Shown: positions 37,301-46,649, counted from the first letter of the stretch. The stretch is 55,755 nucleotides of DNA from Onishia taeanensis (GCF_013349955.1 NZ_JABVXC010000016.1:1-55755), one strand, 5' to 3'. Numbers and translations are program-made. The notes: generated by a model from the sequence alone, not told the origin.

Positions 37301-38112
37301 AATACGACCCGAGCCTCAAGGATCTGCCGGACAGTCTTGTGCTCAGCAAGCAGGAACTGGCCGAGCCCTCGTTGTGGAGAGGCGCGCTCGACAAGGCCGG
37401 CGCGATCCTAGGCGTGACCCTGCGCAGCCAACTGCTCACCGCCAATCATCAGAATGAGCTGATCAAGCAGGTACGTGAGGAGGCAGAGGCGTATCTCCAT
37501 AGCGCCGAGACGCTAGTGGAGGTGCTTCGTCAGCGCCTTGCCCAGCTTGGCGTCAGCGACCAGGGGCAACGCCTATCCACGGCCGAGTACGCCCTGACGC
37601 TGATGAACCAGCTGCGGGACCTGGAGGGTACGGCGCTGGTCGAGGCACTGGCCAACAGTGAGGCGCCCAGCTCGGATCAGGCGCTGGGGCGTAGCCTCAA
37701 GACCGCGCAGGAGGTGGCCAGCCGGATCAAGCACAACAACTGGGCTCTGCTGGAGAAGATCTGGAAGGGAGGCAATGCCGAGGCGCAGGCGATCAAAGAG
37801 CGCGTGATTGAGGCGCTCAAGGCGGACGAGCTCGCCAAGCCCATCGGCCCAGTGATGGATCGTGCCCAGGAAGATGCGACCGCGCTTATTGCGCCGACGC
37901 CCCCCGTGGTCGACCCGCCAAAGCCGCCTGGTGGTGAAGGTGGTGGCACCGGCTCTGGCCCCATCAAGCGAGTGGTGCGCCAGGAACAGCGCCATAGCCT
38001 CACTCGTCAGCAGGCAAAGCAGCTCTTCGCTGAGCTCGAGGCCCAGCTGTCGGATGACCAGGAGCTGGATGTGGACTTTACGATCACGACCCGTGAAGGG
38101 CAGGATGCCTGA
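34399..38112 (+). CDS. pglY: BREX type 2 ATPase PglY (BrxC-type)
   Basis: This 1237-residue protein is the large P-loop ATPase of the Pgl system, equivalent to BrxC. Walker A GSFGSGKS is at residues 74-81 and Walker B VVLFLDELILWL at about 277-288. A long helical middle and C-terminal part follow, with a Pro/Gly linker near residues 1170-1190 before a charged end. The length matches family members. AGGGAA precedes the ATG, and the stop overlaps the start of pglZ by one base. Confidence 0.94.
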   Translation: MTLIKELIEIPEKVQRGDFVLNLSQGLEGEAIHQTLAQYVVTPQLAKAFDEALAFIKSTVADNQNRQKGAYLHGSFGSGKSHFMAVLHLLLQGNSEARAIKELAPAVSRHDDWLQQHNILLVPYHMIGAPSIEAGILGGYVRYIRKRHPEAPQPGFYLSDRLFRDAEGMRSKLGDDTFFEILNQEDAGLADDDGWGEVGDERWTPQSFEAVLQGRASMEDHTALVSALVGTFFQSMSDLANSSSDELKSGEKVGYVDFDEGLRIMTQHAKSLGYDAVVLFLDELILWLASHISDHQFIANNIQKVVKLVEPSEPRALPVASFIARQRDLREFVGEQTVGADQVALSDSLKYWEGRFHTIKLEDRNLPVIAQRRLLKPKDEVARQQIQQAFDAIDKSLRDEVHNVLLTSQGDREMFRELYPFSPALIQALVALSSALQRERTALKVMLMLLVEQRDTLKLGGVIPVGDLYDVIASEAEPFSEQMRAHFENAKQLFERKLIPMLEAEHGISYAEFQALPAGDAKARAFNNDLRLLKTLLLAALVPEVECFKQLTAHKLAALNHGTIKSPIPGREAQAVLTRCQRWGGQVGEIKVSEKSSNPTIGIQIAGVDTESILEQAQIHDSDGSRRKMIKDLVFEAFGIHDDGQLFIEHRWLWRGTLRHVDVLFQNVREIDDFNTFESNGDDWKLIVDFPFDTGNHSPADDRARVQEYLDADRSSRTLCWLPYFLSQSAQRDLGILVRLDYVLKSDDRFSSFSKHLTPVDRAQARTLLENQRSQLHQRLKDCLLGAYGGSSPVPGSLDDSVTIDEQVMSLEPSFKPRLPHGVNLGQAFEQLLDQALRFQYPDHPEFKTEVRVNDLGKVLAEIRRGVHAPNGRIDVEGSLRGLMEKIAEPLGLGTMHERHFVFKPDWPNLLRTNLAKMGQGNTSLSVAQLRSAIDYPDPRGLPSEVQNLLILVFMEHGQYACQMHGQEYDPSLKDLPDSLVLSKQELAEPSLWRGALDKAGAILGVTLRSQLLTANHQNELIKQVREEAEAYLHSAETLVEVLRQRLAQLGVSDQGQRLSTAEYALTLMNQLRDLEGTALVEALANSEAPSSDQALGRSLKTAQEVASRIKHNNWALLEKIWKGGNAEAQAIKERVIEALKADELAKPIGPVMDRAQEDATALIAPTPPVVDPPKPPGGEGGGTGSGPIKRVVRQEQRHSLTRQQAKQLFAELEAQLSDDQELDVDFTITTREGQDA

Positions 38113-40958
38113 TGCCGGCCACGCGACTCACTCGACATGCCGATACGCTGCCCGGCGCGATCTACAACCAGCTTCAGGCCATCCTGCAGCGTGCCCCCGA
38201 CGCCGACAGGGTGGCGCTGCTGTGGCGCGATCCGCTGCAGCCTGAGGAGCAGGTCCGCCAGATCGGTGCTCAGACGGTCAAGCTCGTCTGGTGCCCCTCC
38301 GAGCTCGCCATGCGCGAAGCGCTGGTCTCTCATGATGATCCGGAGAAGCGAAGTCTGGAGAAACAAGGCCCTGAGAAGCTGGTGATCCTGGCCAACCTGG
38401 ATCAAAGCCAGCTGGGTAAGGATGTATTGGCCCGTCTGTGGAAAAACGAGCCGCAGCGTATCAGCCCCTGGCGCACCCTCGAGCAGCTGGCTCGGGTGCA
38501 GACCATCGATCCGCGGCTGACGCGCCATCACCGCTGGATGGCGGATGCGTTGCTGAACAGCTTCGACCGTTTCGAGGGCCATATCGTCTTCGGCGAGGTG
38601 CTGGACCAGGAGACGGCTTGGCAGGCACTGGCCTGGGGCTATCTGGATTACACCGAGGCCAAGCCGGAACTGCCGGCACTCTTCCGCTGGTCGTTGCAGG
38701 AGTCGGCCAAGCGGCGAGTCGAGGCGTTGCCCGACAGCATGCGCTCGCACCTGGGGGAGTGGCTGCAACCCGAGTTGCCGCGTACGGGGGAAGTGGTAGA
38801 GACGCTCCTGCGAGAAGGCCATGCCCATGAACTGCTCGCCGTCGGTCTGGCCTGCAGCGTGATGTATGCCAGCGAGCTCGAAGCCGCAGAGGAGATGACC
38901 GCACAGGTGATTTATTCGGGCCGCGGGCGGTTCATCGAACGCTATCTGGATGGGCGGAAGTTCTCTCCCAGCGAACTCAAGACATTTGGTCGCGAGGCGA
39001 TGGACACGGCGCAGTCGCTGCTACGTCATCAGGGGCTGAAAGCGATCAGCGTGAGCCTGAGCCAGGCGGAGCAGATCCTGGCCAGTCTGGATTTCATGCC
39101 GGCCCTGGGGATCTCGCCACTGCTGCCGGGGGCGCTGATGCAACGCCTGGATGCCTTCGCGGCCAACCTCGACAAGGCTCTGGAAAAGGGAGGCAAGCCG
39201 CCGCTAGTGGCCCAGGCCGAGCAGGCCTGGGAGCACCTTCAGGCCCACACGCTTGCCCATGAAACCCAGCGTCATGACCAGATGCGCCGTGCCGAGATGG
39301 CGCTTCGGCTGCTGCGCTGGCTGGGGCAGGCGTCCCCCTCTGTGACCGGTACCGCGCCACAGATGCTCAGTCAGTACATCAGTGACGGCAGTTTCGTGGA
39401 TTGGGCGCGGACCCAGCTCTGGGCGGGGGAAGATCACGAAGCACTGGCACGTGTCTATGCCTCGCTCTCAGAGGCGGTCGCTCAGCGCCGTGAGCAGCAG
39501 AATCATGGCTTTGCCCGGCATCTTCCGGCTATTGCTCGCGGGGACAGTTTACCTCCCACCCTTGTGCCGGTGGAGAGCGCGCTGGAAACGGTCGTCGCGC
39601 CGATTCTGGCCAAAAAGAAGCCGACGCTGCTGCTGGTGTTGGATGGCATGAACGAGGCCGTCCACCGAGAGCTGCAGGAAGACCTGGCCGCCTATGGGTG
39701 GATCGAGGTGAGTGAACAGGCTGACCCGCCGCCGCGCTGCCTGGTCTCTGCGCTGCCCTCGGCCACCGAGTTTAGCCGCTGCACGTTGCTGTCCGGCGCC
39801 TTGGTGAGAGGCAATTCGGCCCAGGAAAAGCAGGCCTTCGCCGGCAACAACAAGCTGAGACAGCAGCTGTCGACGCGCTTCCCGCCGGTGCTGCTGCACA
39901 AGCAAGACATACAACAGCCGGGAAGCGGCGGCCTGGCCCCCGAGGCCAGGGCCCGCATCGCCGGTACCGAGCACAAGCTGGTAGGAGTGGTGATCAATGC
40001 CATCGATGATCAACTCTCCAGCAGTTCTCAGGTGGTGGTGCACTGGAATCTGCAGTCGACGCTTCCCATGCTGCGCCAGGTGCTGGAAGCCGCGCGCGAG
40101 GGTGGGCGTGCGGTGGTCATTACCAGTGACCATGGCCACGTGCTTGATCATGACTCCCAGTTTTCCCAGCCTCAGGTCGAGACGCACAACGGCGAGCGCT
40201 ATCGGGAGGAGGGGGCCCCGCCCGGTGATCAGGAGGCAGAGGTTAGTGGGCCACGCGTCCTGACCGCATCACAGCGTGCCGTGGTGCCCTGGTCGGAGAA
40301 GCTGCGCTATACCAAGAGCCGCAACCGTGGCTATCACGGCGGTGGCAGTCTGCAGGAAGTGGTCATTCCTCTCGGCATCTACATCAGTGCGAGTGATCCG
40401 GCGGGCATGCCAGGGTGGAGCGAGTTGCCGCGCAGCTTGCCGACCTGGTGGCACAACGAGCCGCAGAGCGTAAACGTGGATGGCACAGTGGCCGAGGCCC
40501 CTGCTGAGGCGTCGGCCAAGGCGGGGCGTAAGGCAAAAAAGCCTGCCGAGCCCGATACCTCCATGCCGGACTTGTTCGCCGAGTCGACTCCGCCGCAAAG
40601 TGCTCCTGTTGAGGAGCAAGAGCATCATCTCTCCGTTGAGCCGGTGGATACACGCAATTGGATCGATGACCTGTTTGCGTCACCGGTTTTTGAGCAGAAC
40701 TTCCAACGTGCCGGGCGCGTGCCGGTGACCAACGAGCAGATCCGCCGCTTGCTGGAGTTGCTCGATCAGGGCAAGGGCAGCGTCATGGAGGCCCAGGTGG
40801 CCAAGCGCCTGGAAATTCCTAGCATCCGCCTACGAGGTTTCCTATCCGCGATTCAGAAGATTCTCAACGTGGATGGCTACCCAGTGCTGAAGACTGATCG
40901 GGAAAGCCGTACCGTGGTGTTGGACAAGGAATCGCTCAAGCTCCAGTTTGAGCTGTAA
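38112..40958 (+). CDS. pglZ: BREX type 2 alkaline-phosphatase-fold protein PglZ
   Basis: This 948-residue protein has the PglZ domain, present in all BREX types. The phosphatase-like core starts near residue 500 with LLLVLDGMNEAV (metal-binding Asp) and has VVITSDHGHVLDHD near 665-680, which gives the second metal-binding Asp-His pair. The N-terminal 480 residues are helical and particular to the type 2 form. An alanine/lysine-rich linker (near 800-830) separates the C-terminal 120 residues, which look like a winged-helix domain. It starts within the stop of pglY and is followed ten bases later by brxD. Confidence 0.94.
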   Translation: MPATRLTRHADTLPGAIYNQLQAILQRAPDADRVALLWRDPLQPEEQVRQIGAQTVKLVWCPSELAMREALVSHDDPEKRSLEKQGPEKLVILANLDQSQLGKDVLARLWKNEPQRISPWRTLEQLARVQTIDPRLTRHHRWMADALLNSFDRFEGHIVFGEVLDQETAWQALAWGYLDYTEAKPELPALFRWSLQESAKRRVEALPDSMRSHLGEWLQPELPRTGEVVETLLREGHAHELLAVGLACSVMYASELEAAEEMTAQVIYSGRGRFIERYLDGRKFSPSELKTFGREAMDTAQSLLRHQGLKAISVSLSQAEQILASLDFMPALGISPLLPGALMQRLDAFAANLDKALEKGGKPPLVAQAEQAWEHLQAHTLAHETQRHDQMRRAEMALRLLRWLGQASPSVTGTAPQMLSQYISDGSFVDWARTQLWAGEDHEALARVYASLSEAVAQRREQQNHGFARHLPAIARGDSLPPTLVPVESALETVVAPILAKKKPTLLLVLDGMNEAVHRELQEDLAAYGWIEVSEQADPPPRCLVSALPSATEFSRCTLLSGALVRGNSAQEKQAFAGNNKLRQQLSTRFPPVLLHKQDIQQPGSGGLAPEARARIAGTEHKLVGVVINAIDDQLSSSSQVVVHWNLQSTLPMLRQVLEAAREGGRAVVITSDHGHVLDHDSQFSQPQVETHNGERYREEGAPPGDQEAEVSGPRVLTASQRAVVPWSEKLRYTKSRNRGYHGGGSLQEVVIPLGIYISASDPAGMPGWSELPRSLPTWWHNEPQSVNVDGTVAEAPAEASAKAGRKAKKPAEPDTSMPDLFAESTPPQSAPVEEQEHHLSVEPVDTRNWIDDLFASPVFEQNFQRAGRVPVTNEQIRRLLELLDQGKGSVMEAQVAKRLEIPSIRLRGFLSAIQKILNVDGYPVLKTDRESRTVVLDKESLKLQFEL

Positions 40959-40968
40959 GGAGTTCTTC

Positions 40969-42288
40969 GTGAGTATCAGCCGCCAGCGCAGTCAGGACAT
41001 CATCGATGCATTACGTCGTGGTACCGTGCCCCAATACGGCCTAGATGCCCTGGCGGTGGGGTTGGGCCACCTGGAGCAGGCCTTCGATGATGAGCTGGCC
41101 AAGGTGGTTCGGGGTGGCGCCGTGTTCAAGGCGATCCGTGGCGAGTATGGCAGCGGCAAGACATTCGTCAGTCGCTGGTTTCGCGAGCGCGCCCATGGTC
41201 TCGGCTTTGCGTGTGCCGAGGTGCAGGTCTCCGAGACCGAGACTCCGCTGCATCGCCTGGAGACCGTCTATCGGCGGCTCATGGAGCGGCTGACTACGGC
41301 GGATTCCCCCACTGGTGCCTTCCGCAGCATCATCGAATCCTGGTTCTACACCCTGGAAGAAGACGTGCTGTCCCAACAGTCGATTGATCCCGATGATGTG
41401 GAAGCTCTGGTGGAGGCCACCGACCGGCTGATGGAGCAGCGCCTGGGTGAGGTGGTTCGCTCGGCCCCTGCCTTCTCCCTGACGCTTCGCGCCTACCGCA
41501 AGGCCCTGCTGGAGGGCGAGGAGGAGATCGCTGATGGGCTACTGGCCTGGATGGCGGGGCAGCCCAACATCGCGGCCGCGGTGAAGCGCTACGCGCGCAT
41601 CAAGGGCGATATCGACCACTTCGGTGCCCTGAGCTTCCTCCAGGGCATTCTGACCATCCTCAAGGACTCCGGGCACCCCGGCCTGCTGCTGGTACTCGAT
41701 GAGGTCGAGACGCTGCAGCGCATGCGTGGAGACGTACGCGACAAGAGCCTCAACGCGCTGCGGCAGCTGATGGATGAGATCGACAGCGGTCGCTTCCCGG
41801 GGCTTTACCTGGTGATGACCGGCACCACGGCCTTCTTCGAAGGGCCCATGGGTGTGCAGCGCCTACCGCCTCTCGCTCAGCGTTTGGCGGTGGACTTTGC
41901 CACCGACGCTCGTTTCGATAACCCGCGTGCCGTTCAGATCCGGCTGAAGGGCTTCGATACTGGCCTGCTCCAGGAGGTGGGCTGCAAGGTCCGCGACCTT
42001 TATGCCGCCAACAGCGAGGTACCCGAGCGGGTTCTCTCCCGGGCCGATGATACCTATGTCGCGAGCCTGGCGATGGCAGTGACCGGCGACCTGGGTGGCA
42101 AGATCGGTATCGCCCCGCGAATCTTCCTCAAGAAGCTGGTAGGGGAGGTGCTGGACCGCATCGACCAGTTCGAGGAGTTCGACCCGCGTCAGCACTATGC
42201 CCTGACGATATCTGACACCGAGTTGTCGCCTGTCGAGCGTGCCGCCCGCGGTGCCGAATCGACGGATGATATCGAGCTGGATCTATGA
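40969..42288 (+). CDS. brxD: BREX type 2 ATP-binding protein BrxD
   Basis: This 439-residue P-loop protein matches BrxD (DUF2791-like). Walker A GEYGSGKT is at residues 58-65 and Walker B LLLVLDEVETLQ near 239-250. I selected the GTG at 40969: AAGGAG lies seven bases upstream and it is the first start after the pglZ stop; a TTG seven codons earlier would overlap pglZ. BrxD pairs with BrxHI in type 2 and related BREX systems. Its stop overlaps the brxHI start as ATGA. Confidence 0.93.
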   Translation: MSISRQRSQDIIDALRRGTVPQYGLDALAVGLGHLEQAFDDELAKVVRGGAVFKAIRGEYGSGKTFVSRWFRERAHGLGFACAEVQVSETETPLHRLETVYRRLMERLTTADSPTGAFRSIIESWFYTLEEDVLSQQSIDPDDVEALVEATDRLMEQRLGEVVRSAPAFSLTLRAYRKALLEGEEEIADGLLAWMAGQPNIAAAVKRYARIKGDIDHFGALSFLQGILTILKDSGHPGLLLVLDEVETLQRMRGDVRDKSLNALRQLMDEIDSGRFPGLYLVMTGTTAFFEGPMGVQRLPPLAQRLAVDFATDARFDNPRAVQIRLKGFDTGLLQEVGCKVRDLYAANSEVPERVLSRADDTYVASLAMAVTGDLGGKIGIAPRIFLKKLVGEVLDRIDQFEEFDPRQHYALTISDTELSPVERAARGAESTDDIELDL

Positions 42289-44402
42289 GTTCGTTCGATC
42301 GGCTCCATCCGGCTCTCCAGCATCACATTGTGAATAGCTTGGGATGGCCGCGCCTCCGCCCTCTACAGGAGGCGACCATCGATCCTGTACTGCGAGGGGA
42401 GCATGCAATCCTGTTGGCCCCTACCGCCGGCGGCAAGACTGAAGCAGCATGTTTCCCAATCCTTTCGCGTATGCTCTCGGAAAACTGGGACGGTATCAGC
42501 GTCCTCTATCTCTGCCCGATCAAAGCGCTGCTCAACAATCTGCTGCCGCGTCTCGAATACTACGCTGGCTTGCTGGGTCGCAGCGTAGCGCTCTGGCATG
42601 GAGACGTCAGTGCCTCGCGCAAGGCGAAGATCGTCGCAGACCCTCCCGATATTCTGCTTACCACGCCAGAGTCGCTGGAGGCGATGCTGATCTCCTCTCG
42701 CATCGACCACCGATGGCTGCTCGGGCGGGTTCGCAGCGTGATCGTAGATGAAGTGCATGCCTTCGCTGGCGATGACCGTGGATGGCATTTGCTTTCCCTC
42801 GTCGAACGTATCCAGGGGCTCGCAGGCCATGAAGTCCAACGCCTTGGTCTTTCTGCGACCGTCGGCAACCCTGAGGCACTGTGTGATTGGTTGGCCGGTG
42901 GCAGCCAGGCCAGCCGCAGTGTCATCAATCCGTTGTCAGAGAGTGCAAAAACATCGGATGTTCAACTCGACTGGGTCGGTTCGCTGAAGAATGCCGCCAT
43001 TGTCATCTCACGCCTGCACCGAGGTGAAAAGCGGTTGGTGTTCGTAGACAGCCGTTCCCGAGTGGAATTGCTCACCATGGAGCTACGTGGTCTGGGTGTT
43101 AACACCTTCGTCTCTCACAGTAGTCTCAGCCTCGAGGAGCGCAAAGCTGCAGAGAGCGCCTTTGCCGAGGGTTCGAACTGCGTCATCGTGGCAACAAGTA
43201 CTCTGGAGCTGGGTATCGATGTCGGCGACCTGGACCGAGTGATTCAGGTCGATGCGCCTTTCAGCGTCAGCTCATTCCTGCAGCGTATCGGGCGCACCGG
43301 ACGCAGAGCCGATGTGGCACGGAACTGCCTATTCCTGGCGACAACCGAAGACGCCTTCCTCAGAAGCATCGGGCTGCTTTCCCTTTGGCGTTCCGGTTTT
43401 GTGGAGCCCATTGAACCACCAGCGCTCCCCCTGCACATTTATGCCCAGCAGGTCATGGCGCTGTGCCTGCAGGAGCGAGGCATCATCGAGACGGATATCG
43501 AGCGCTGGATCGGCAAGATGCCTGGCTTCCAGCGGATTGCACCTGAGCAGCGCAGAGACGTGCTCCGCTACATGGTGGATACCGGCATTCTGCATAGTGA
43601 CGGCGGCATGCTGGGAATTGGTGACAAAGGGGAGCGTTCCTTCGGATACCAGTACTTCATGGAGCTCGTTTCTGTCTTCACGACACCACCGATGGTGAAG
43701 GTCTTCCATGGCAAACAGGAGCTTGGCGAAGTCCACGAACTGACGTTTGCGGTGCGTGATTCGGACAGTCCGGCTCTGCTTACGCTGGGAGGAAGAAACT
43801 GGTCTACCACCTATGTGGACTGGCCGAGACGGCGGGCCTACGTAGAGCCCACGGAGCTAAAGGGGCGCTCACAGTGGCTAGGCTCAGGGCAACCCATGCA
43901 CTTTGCCCTCTGTCAGGCGATCGAGGCAAATCTGCTCTCTGAAAATACCCCCGAGAGCTACTCGAAGCGAGCCGCGACCCTGCTCGAAGGTCTGCGAGAG
44001 GAATTCGGCTGGCTGGAGTCGGGGCAGACCACGGTACTGATTGATAGCGATCGCAACGCCACTTGGTGGACCTTCGCAGGCGCCGTCTTCAATGCGGCCA
44101 TGGCCGATGCTCTGGGTGACCTGGCGGAAAGGGTCAGCTCCGATAACCTGGCGGTATCGCTAAGCAAGGTTGTCGACGCGTCGCGGCTGCGTGAACGAAT
44201 CCGGTGGTTGCTGGATGTTGAAGATGAGGAGTTGGTGCAGGTGCCACTGGATGCTGGGTTTATTCAGGAACTAAAGTTTTCTGAGTGCATGCCACAGGAG
44301 CTTGTAGAAGAGGAGCTCTTAGCAAGGTATTTCTGTGATAGTGAGAAAATATCTCTCTCCGATAGGCAGATGGTAATGATAAACTCACTGATTTATGGTT
44401 AA
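42285..44402 (+). CDS. brxHI: BREX type 2 helicase BrxHI (Lhr-like)
   Basis: This 705-residue superfamily 2 helicase resembles Lhr. Motif I APTAGGKT is at residues 45-52, motif II DEVH at 155-158 and motif VI QRIGRTGRR near 335. The C-terminal 250 residues are family-specific. Base composition becomes AT-rich in the last 150 bases, where the operon meets the AT-rich unknown region. It is the last BREX gene and is coupled to brxD by an ATGA overlap. With it, all six genes of type 2 BREX are present and intact. Confidence 0.93.
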   Translation: MSSFDRLHPALQHHIVNSLGWPRLRPLQEATIDPVLRGEHAILLAPTAGGKTEAACFPILSRMLSENWDGISVLYLCPIKALLNNLLPRLEYYAGLLGRSVALWHGDVSASRKAKIVADPPDILLTTPESLEAMLISSRIDHRWLLGRVRSVIVDEVHAFAGDDRGWHLLSLVERIQGLAGHEVQRLGLSATVGNPEALCDWLAGGSQASRSVINPLSESAKTSDVQLDWVGSLKNAAIVISRLHRGEKRLVFVDSRSRVELLTMELRGLGVNTFVSHSSLSLEERKAAESAFAEGSNCVIVATSTLELGIDVGDLDRVIQVDAPFSVSSFLQRIGRTGRRADVARNCLFLATTEDAFLRSIGLLSLWRSGFVEPIEPPALPLHIYAQQVMALCLQERGIIETDIERWIGKMPGFQRIAPEQRRDVLRYMVDTGILHSDGGMLGIGDKGERSFGYQYFMELVSVFTTPPMVKVFHGKQELGEVHELTFAVRDSDSPALLTLGGRNWSTTYVDWPRRRAYVEPTELKGRSQWLGSGQPMHFALCQAIEANLLSENTPESYSKRAATLLEGLREEFGWLESGQTTVLIDSDRNATWWTFAGAVFNAAMADALGDLAERVSSDNLAVSLSKVVDASRLRERIRWLLDVEDEELVQVPLDAGFIQELKFSECMPQELVEEELLARYFCDSEKISLSDRQMVMINSLIYG

Positions 44403-44501
44403 AATAGTTGATTTTAGATGAATCAGGGGTTGGGTGTGTTGTGACTTATTGAAAATTTTGGACCTCTTGCCGTGCGTTAGAAAGCGAAAGATGAAATCAC
44501 A

Positions 44502-44532
44502 CTGCCAGAAACAGGCATCCAATTTCTGGCAG
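44502..44532. repeat. Perfect 10-bp inverted repeat after brxHI
   Basis: CTGCCAGAAA and TTTCTGGCAG enclose an 11-base loop about 100 bases after the brxHI stop. No T tract follows, so a Rho-independent terminator is uncertain, but it could end or stabilise the transcript. Confidence 0.5.
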
Positions 44533-44593
44533 GGCTTAAGAAAGCTAAAGGTGGAGTTCAATCTGAAGATAAAACATAATCCGTAAAGGCTGG

Positions 44594-44860
44594 TTATTGT
44601 GCGCAAAAAACACAAACAGTTTCCAAGGATATATCGACTTTTGCAGCATTCTCTTCGGAGCAGTATGAAGGGTCATTTACGCTTATTTGATTAGAATCCA
44701 TCTGCTCGTGAGATAGATACAACGTTGCATCCCCCTCGGTGAGTTCAAGGACTTCTATCTGCTCTTGTGTAAGGTCGAAAATTTCAAGATAAAACGTCTG
44801 CTCCCCCTTGCAGTCAGGGTCGCAGTGATCTGTACAAGGTAGGGTGACAGCATTAGACAT
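44594..44860 (-). CDS. Small hypothetical protein, 88 residues, acidic
   Basis: The product is acidic with six cysteines: CTDHCDPDC near residues 9-17, Cys67 and CVFC near 83-86, so metal binding is possible. The middle reads as an alternating strand-helix pattern (FYLEIFDLTQEQIEVLEL). AGGAG lies nine bases upstream of the ATG. No family recognised. It converges on brxHI. Confidence 0.55.
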   Translation of the reverse strand: MSNAVTLPCTDHCDPDCKGEQTFYLEIFDLTQEQIEVLELTEGDATLYLSHEQMDSNQISVNDPSYCSEENAAKVDISLETVCVFCAQ

Positions 44861-45324
44861 GGGAATTTCTCCTGTTCAGGCTGAAGCGACTGCTTCAGTT
44901 CGAAACTAGTCTATTCCCCGCTGCCCACTGCACGTCAAGAGCCTGAGGAGATTTGTACTATATAGGACATCCTTGGACAAAAATTAATAAGGGCAGTTGC
45001 TTTTTTGGCTGTCGAAATTGGGGAGTTGGTCAATGTCTGGGCATGGGGTTCCTCCCAATGAGTCATTGTGATAGCTACAATGCCAATGACAGGTTGGAGC
45101 TGCTTTGGGAAGAGGGCGTCGAGGGAAGAGTTGTCTAGATATATGCAATAGGGGCGAATCTATTTGCTAGCAGTTTTTCCGAGGATTTTTTCAGCCAGAA
45201 AAATCTTGTTTTATTGCAGTTCTTATTTATAATTATGGTTGTCTGGCTAGCTAAGTTGGTCAGTATTGTTTTTCAGGGAAAATAGGGGCTATAAAGATTA
45301 AAGGTCATAGAAAGGGAGAGTGCT
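44861..45324. other. AT-rich gap between the 88-residue gene and mrr-like gene
   Basis: A 61-residue frame from a TTG at 44953 follows a GAGGAG site (four cysteines, many Gly and aromatic residues), but nothing else supports it. No RNA gene is recognised. AGGGAGAG at the end is the ribosome site of the mrr-like gene. Confidence 0.4.
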
Positions 45325-46296
45325 GTGGCGAGGGTGATACTGGTAAGAAGCCCGCTTGAATTAGCAAAACAAGATCAGGCTGGCTATGGCTGGCCACAAA
45401 TGAATTTTTCAGAGCACTCATCTGCTGAGTCTCTGATGGCAGCATTTCGTGACCAAGGTATCGAGATAGGTAGGAAAGGAAACCAAATCCGGCGATTCTT
45501 TAATATTCGTTCCGGAGACTTGATAGTGGTGCCCGTCGCTCGCGCTATCCTGCTTGCTAGAGCTACTGGCGAAAAAAGCTTTGGACTAGATGTCGGCTAT
45601 GGAGAAAACCGCGTCGGCGCAAAATATCTGCGGGGTTCAGATGGGACCATAAAAAGGATTACTCGCGACGATCTCTCCACCGCCCTTGAGACTCGGCTAA
45701 AAATTCGGATGGCAGTCGCATCGCTGGATGAGTTTTTAGATGAAATTGAAAAGCTTTACGATCGGTTAGAGACTAGCGGTTTCAGTAACATCAACAGCCA
45801 GCATGAAGCTGAGAACAGTGAAGCAATTGATGCTTTCAAGAAAACCTTGTTAGAGCGTATTCAAGAAGGAAGCACCTTCCTTTCTGGAGGCGGAAATGGA
45901 ATGGAAATGCTGGTGATGGAGCTCTTGAAGCTAGAAGGGTATGATGTTCACCGACCCAGCAAGCAACACTACGAAGGCATTGCAGATGCCGATATTGAGG
46001 CTTACCGAAAGGATCGATTCAATCCTACAAAGCTCCTTATTCAAGTAAAGCATCATCAGGGCACTACGGGTGCTCACGGCATCCGCCAACTCGCCGCAAT
46101 TGATGAGGACGACGCTCAGCGCTGGCTTATCACTACAGCCATCTCAGGAGAAAGCACAAAGGCATTAGCTGAGAAAGATGGTATCCAGATAATGGATGGA
46201 GCTGACTTTGTCGATTGGCTCTTCGAACATTGCCAAAACTTATCTGTTGTCACACGTAGCCGACTGGGGCTTTCCGATGTCCCTGTGCTGCTTTAG
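45325..46296 (+). CDS. Mrr-type restriction endonuclease
   Basis: The 323-residue protein has a C-terminal Mrr catalytic domain at about residues 185-300. The PD-(D/E)XK residues appear as Glu194 in NGMEMLVMELL, Asp221/Asp223 in GIADADIEA, and the QVK motif at 240-242 (LLIQVKHHQGTTG). The N-terminal 150 residues (about DLIVVPVARAILLARATGE) form an uncharacterised domain, perhaps for DNA or target recognition. The start is GTG with AGGGAGAG six bases upstream. Mrr enzymes cut methylated DNA, so together with BREX it may target phages that carry foreign methylation; that link is inferred. Confidence 0.88.
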   Translation: MARVILVRSPLELAKQDQAGYGWPQMNFSEHSSAESLMAAFRDQGIEIGRKGNQIRRFFNIRSGDLIVVPVARAILLARATGEKSFGLDVGYGENRVGAKYLRGSDGTIKRITRDDLSTALETRLKIRMAVASLDEFLDEIEKLYDRLETSGFSNINSQHEAENSEAIDAFKKTLLERIQEGSTFLSGGGNGMEMLVMELLKLEGYDVHRPSKQHYEGIADADIEAYRKDRFNPTKLLIQVKHHQGTTGAHGIRQLAAIDEDDAQRWLITTAISGESTKALAEKDGIQIMDGADFVDWLFEHCQNLSVVTRSRLGLSDVPVLL

Positions 46297-46649
46297 CAGT
46301 GTGACTGAGGGAGGGGGATGAACTATTTCAATGAGTTCGAATAACGTCGGCTAGACCAGTTCAGATTAATGTGCCCGTCTGATGGCTTGATGGCTGGGGA
46401 ATAGTTTTTTTCTCTGATAACTATGGCCGATTATGTAAGTCGAAATAATGTCTGGATTGGGGGCTATTAGTCGGCTAGAAGATGGAGGTTGAATTTAATT
46501 TTAGGTGATTTCTTGACGATTTCTTGGCGTTTAGTGATTATTAATATCATGAATAGATGGTGGTTGTATTGAGCAAGGAGAGTTTTGCAGCCAAGTTTCG
46601 AGTAGATTGCGCCAGAAAAACATGCTTGCCGATCAGGATGAGAATTTTT
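46297..46649. other. AT-rich gap between mrr-like gene and broken gene
   Basis: I see no coding frame, RNA gene or clear terminator here, only AT-rich sequence between two gene ends. Confidence 0.5.

Noticed and set aside
24485..44402. Type 1 BREX or DISARM classification
   Set aside because: PglW, BrxD and BrxHI with no BrxA, BrxB or BrxL indicate type 2 BREX. No DrmA/DrmB-like proteins are seen.
44953..45138. 61-residue open frame from a TTG start
   Set aside because: It has a ribosome-site-like GAGGAG but only three bases of spacing, a weak start codon and no recognisable feature; mentioned only in the gap entry.
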